From Pseudaminobacter soli (ex Li et al. 2025) (GTDB taxonomy: Bacteria; Pseudomonadota; Alphaproteobacteria; Rhizobiales; Rhizobiaceae): a stretch of DNA of 64,000 bases. A program made the position numbers and the translations under genes. A model generated the notes under the pieces. It was given only the letters and a program-made list of their open reading frames with translations, did no database searches and was not told the origin of the DNA. Of the stretch, positions 62,137-64,000 are shown one piece after another. Within the stretch, counting starts at the first letter, position 1. Each line of letters starts with the position of its first letter. The stretch is taken from assembly GCF_003012705.1 (NCBI RefSeq), contig NZ_PXYL01000008.1, forward strand, positions 124,001 through 188,000, in the 5' to 3' direction.

Positions 62137-62350
62137 GATGAAATACTTTCGCTGTTCGTGGGTTTTGTCCCGTTTGCTCGCAATCGTGATCGTACACGCT
62201 TTGCCATTTTGACGTCACATAGGCTAAATAGCACCGCGAGGTGCGGCCGGGACACGAGGGCCAGATCCCGCACTATTTGAGACTTGACTCGATCCGAAAA
62301 TCTTAAGGACCCCGAGGCGGCCACGGCAAGAGGCGAAATCGGAATTCAAC

Positions 62351-63499
62351 ATGCGGCATCTCTTTTTTTCAAAAGGACTTTTCCTCGGCCTCGCGGCGCT
62401 TTCAGGGCTCGCCAGTGGCCCGGCAGCGGCCAATCCGTCGATCCTGTTCGATGTGCGTACCGGCCAGGTGCTCGAACATGAGGACGCCTTCAAGCGTTGG
62501 CATCCCGCTTCGCTGACCAAGATCATGACGGCCTATGTGGCCTTCCGCGCCGTCAAGGCAGGGGAAGTGTCGCTGCAGTCGCCGATCAAGATGACCAAGA
62601 TTTCGGCCGCCGAGCCGCCGAGCAAGATGGGCTTCAAGCCCGGCTCGGTGATGACGCTCGACAACGCGCTGAAGATGATGCTCGGCAAGTCGGCCAATGA
62701 CATCGCCGCCGCCGTGGGCGAGAACATCGGCGGCACCATCCCCGCCTTCGCCGATCGCATGAACGCCGAGGCCCAGCGCCTGGGCATGACCGGCAGCCAT
62801 TTCACCAATCCCAATGGCCTGCATGATCCGGAAAACTACACCACCGCGCGCGATCTCGCGCTGCTGGTGCGGGCGATCCGCACCGAATTCCCGCAATATG
62901 CCTCGTATTTTTCCATCGAGGGGATCACAACCAACGGCAAGAACCGCATTCACGGCTACAACCCGCTGCTCGGCCGTTTTGCCGGCGCCGATGGCATGAA
63001 GACCGGTTTCGTCTGCGCTTCCGGCTACAATCTGATCGGCAGCGCAACGCGCGAGGGTCGCACGCTGGCCGCCGTCGTGCTGGGCGAGCGCACGCCGTGG
63101 GGCCGCGCCGACCATGCGGCAGACCTGCTGGGCCAGGGTTTTTCGACCTCTACGGCCGGCAGCGTGACGCTCTCGAGCCTCCAGCCCTATGGCGAGGGGC
63201 AGACCACGCCCACCGACATGCGCGACATCGTCTGCAGCAAGGAGGGCGCCTCGGAGCGGTCCGACGGGCTCGACGCGAAGGGCAGGCCGAAGTTCAAGTC
63301 GCCCTACATGGTTGATCTGAAGCGCGAGCTGCAGTTCGTCCGCGTCGGTCTCGGCGGCGCGACCGGTCCCGTGCCGGCGGCTTTTGCCGCAATAGACGCC
63401 AAGAACAACAAGGCCGACGTGCCGATCCCGACCTGGCGCCCGGACAAGCCGGCGCCGGGCGTGCCGGTTTCCGCGCAGGGCGACGCCACGCAGCAGTAA
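62351..63499 (+). CDS. D-alanyl-D-alanine carboxypeptidase (DacF/PBP6-like)
   Basis: Periplasmic serine peptidase of 382 residues that trims peptidoglycan side chains. After a signal peptide ending near residue 27, the three motifs are in place: S54-x-x-K57 (SLTK), S114-x-N116 (SAN) and K217-T-G219. The C-terminal part (about 280-382) is Pro- and Lys-rich without a clear amphipathic membrane anchor. The family length is normal. The CobW-type gene follows five bases after the stop. Confidence 0.9.
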   Translation: MRHLFFSKGLFLGLAALSGLASGPAAANPSILFDVRTGQVLEHEDAFKRWHPASLTKIMTAYVAFRAVKAGEVSLQSPIKMTKISAAEPPSKMGFKPGSVMTLDNALKMMLGKSANDIAAAVGENIGGTIPAFADRMNAEAQRLGMTGSHFTNPNGLHDPENYTTARDLALLVRAIRTEFPQYASYFSIEGITTNGKNRIHGYNPLLGRFAGADGMKTGFVCASGYNLIGSATREGRTLAAVVLGERTPWGRADHAADLLGQGFSTSTAGSVTLSSLQPYGEGQTTPTDMRDIVCSKEGASERSDGLDAKGRPKFKSPYMVDLKRELQFVRVGLGGATGPVPAAFAAIDAKNNKADVPIPTWRPDKPAPGVPVSAQGDATQQ

Positions 63500-63504
63500 T
63501 AGTC

Positions 63505-64000
<496 letters not shown>

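Overview
The window is a GC-rich chromosomal segment that reads as an alphaproteobacterium of the order Hyphomicrobiales, most likely Mesorhizobium or a close relative. This rests on a PhyR-NepR-EcfG general stress response locus, several HWE-family histidine kinases, a pstSCAB-phoU-phoB cluster, DUF982 and other small rhizobial proteins, and many ABC uptake systems. I infer the genus; no rRNA gene is present to fix it.

Layout. 1-5.8 kb: phosphate uptake and its control (3' end of pstS, then pstC, pstA, pstB, phoU, phoB). 5.8-10.6 kb: a ROK repressor divergent from a xylose-type ABC transporter (xylF, xylH and a half-length xylG), with a 27-bp palindrome between them. 10.7-21.5 kb: a general-stress island with phyR divergent from nepR-ecfG, three HWE kinases, a single-domain response regulator, a Crp/Fnr regulator, and envelope or stress proteins (DUF1328, DUF883 plus a membrane protein, a double PRC-barrel protein). 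Eight GGAAC-N16-CGTT promoters, the EcfG type, can be read in this island. 21.6-25.3 kb: a sulfatase/phosphonate-monoesterase-like enzyme and a three-gene operon (ring-cleavage VOC protein, MhqD-like hydrolase, small GNAT).

25.3-46.0 kb: a large amine catabolism and transport region. It holds two FAD oxidoreductases, a GcvT-like aminomethyltransferase, a SAM methyltransferase, a BetI-like TetR regulator, two tandem polyamine-type binding proteins, an amine oxidase, PotABC-like transporter genes, a class III aminotransferase and, 4.5 kb further on, a Rieske oxygenase resembling betaine demethylases. The motif ATTGAA-N6-TTCAAT, close to the known BetI operator, occurs upstream of the aminotransferase/potB pair and the Rieske gene, and in degenerate form upstream of the oxidoreductase/methyltransferase pair. 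One repressor may therefore join these units. Between them (40.4-44.6 kb) lie small hypothetical genes, a cold-shock protein, a YbaK deacylase and a MarR-GNAT fusion broken by one base.

46.2-54.8 kb: a second accessory module with a branched-chain-type binding protein, an aldo/keto reductase, a TIGR04076 protein and a GntR regulator on one strand. Divergent from these are livGFHM-like genes and a fused aldo/keto reductase-RidA protein. Its substrate is unknown. 54.8-64 kb: a DNA-3-methyladenine glycosylase, cytochrome b561, an IorAB-type molybdenum hydroxylase, a Spy/CpxP-like protein with a ninth EcfG-type promoter, an outer-membrane beta-barrel, tRNA-Arg(CCT), an M20 amidohydrolase, a D,D-carboxypeptidase and the start of a CobW-type GTPase.

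The two strongest candidates for new biology are the dense EcfG regulon, which includes a Crp/Fnr regulator, and the amine region with a shared BetI-like operator.
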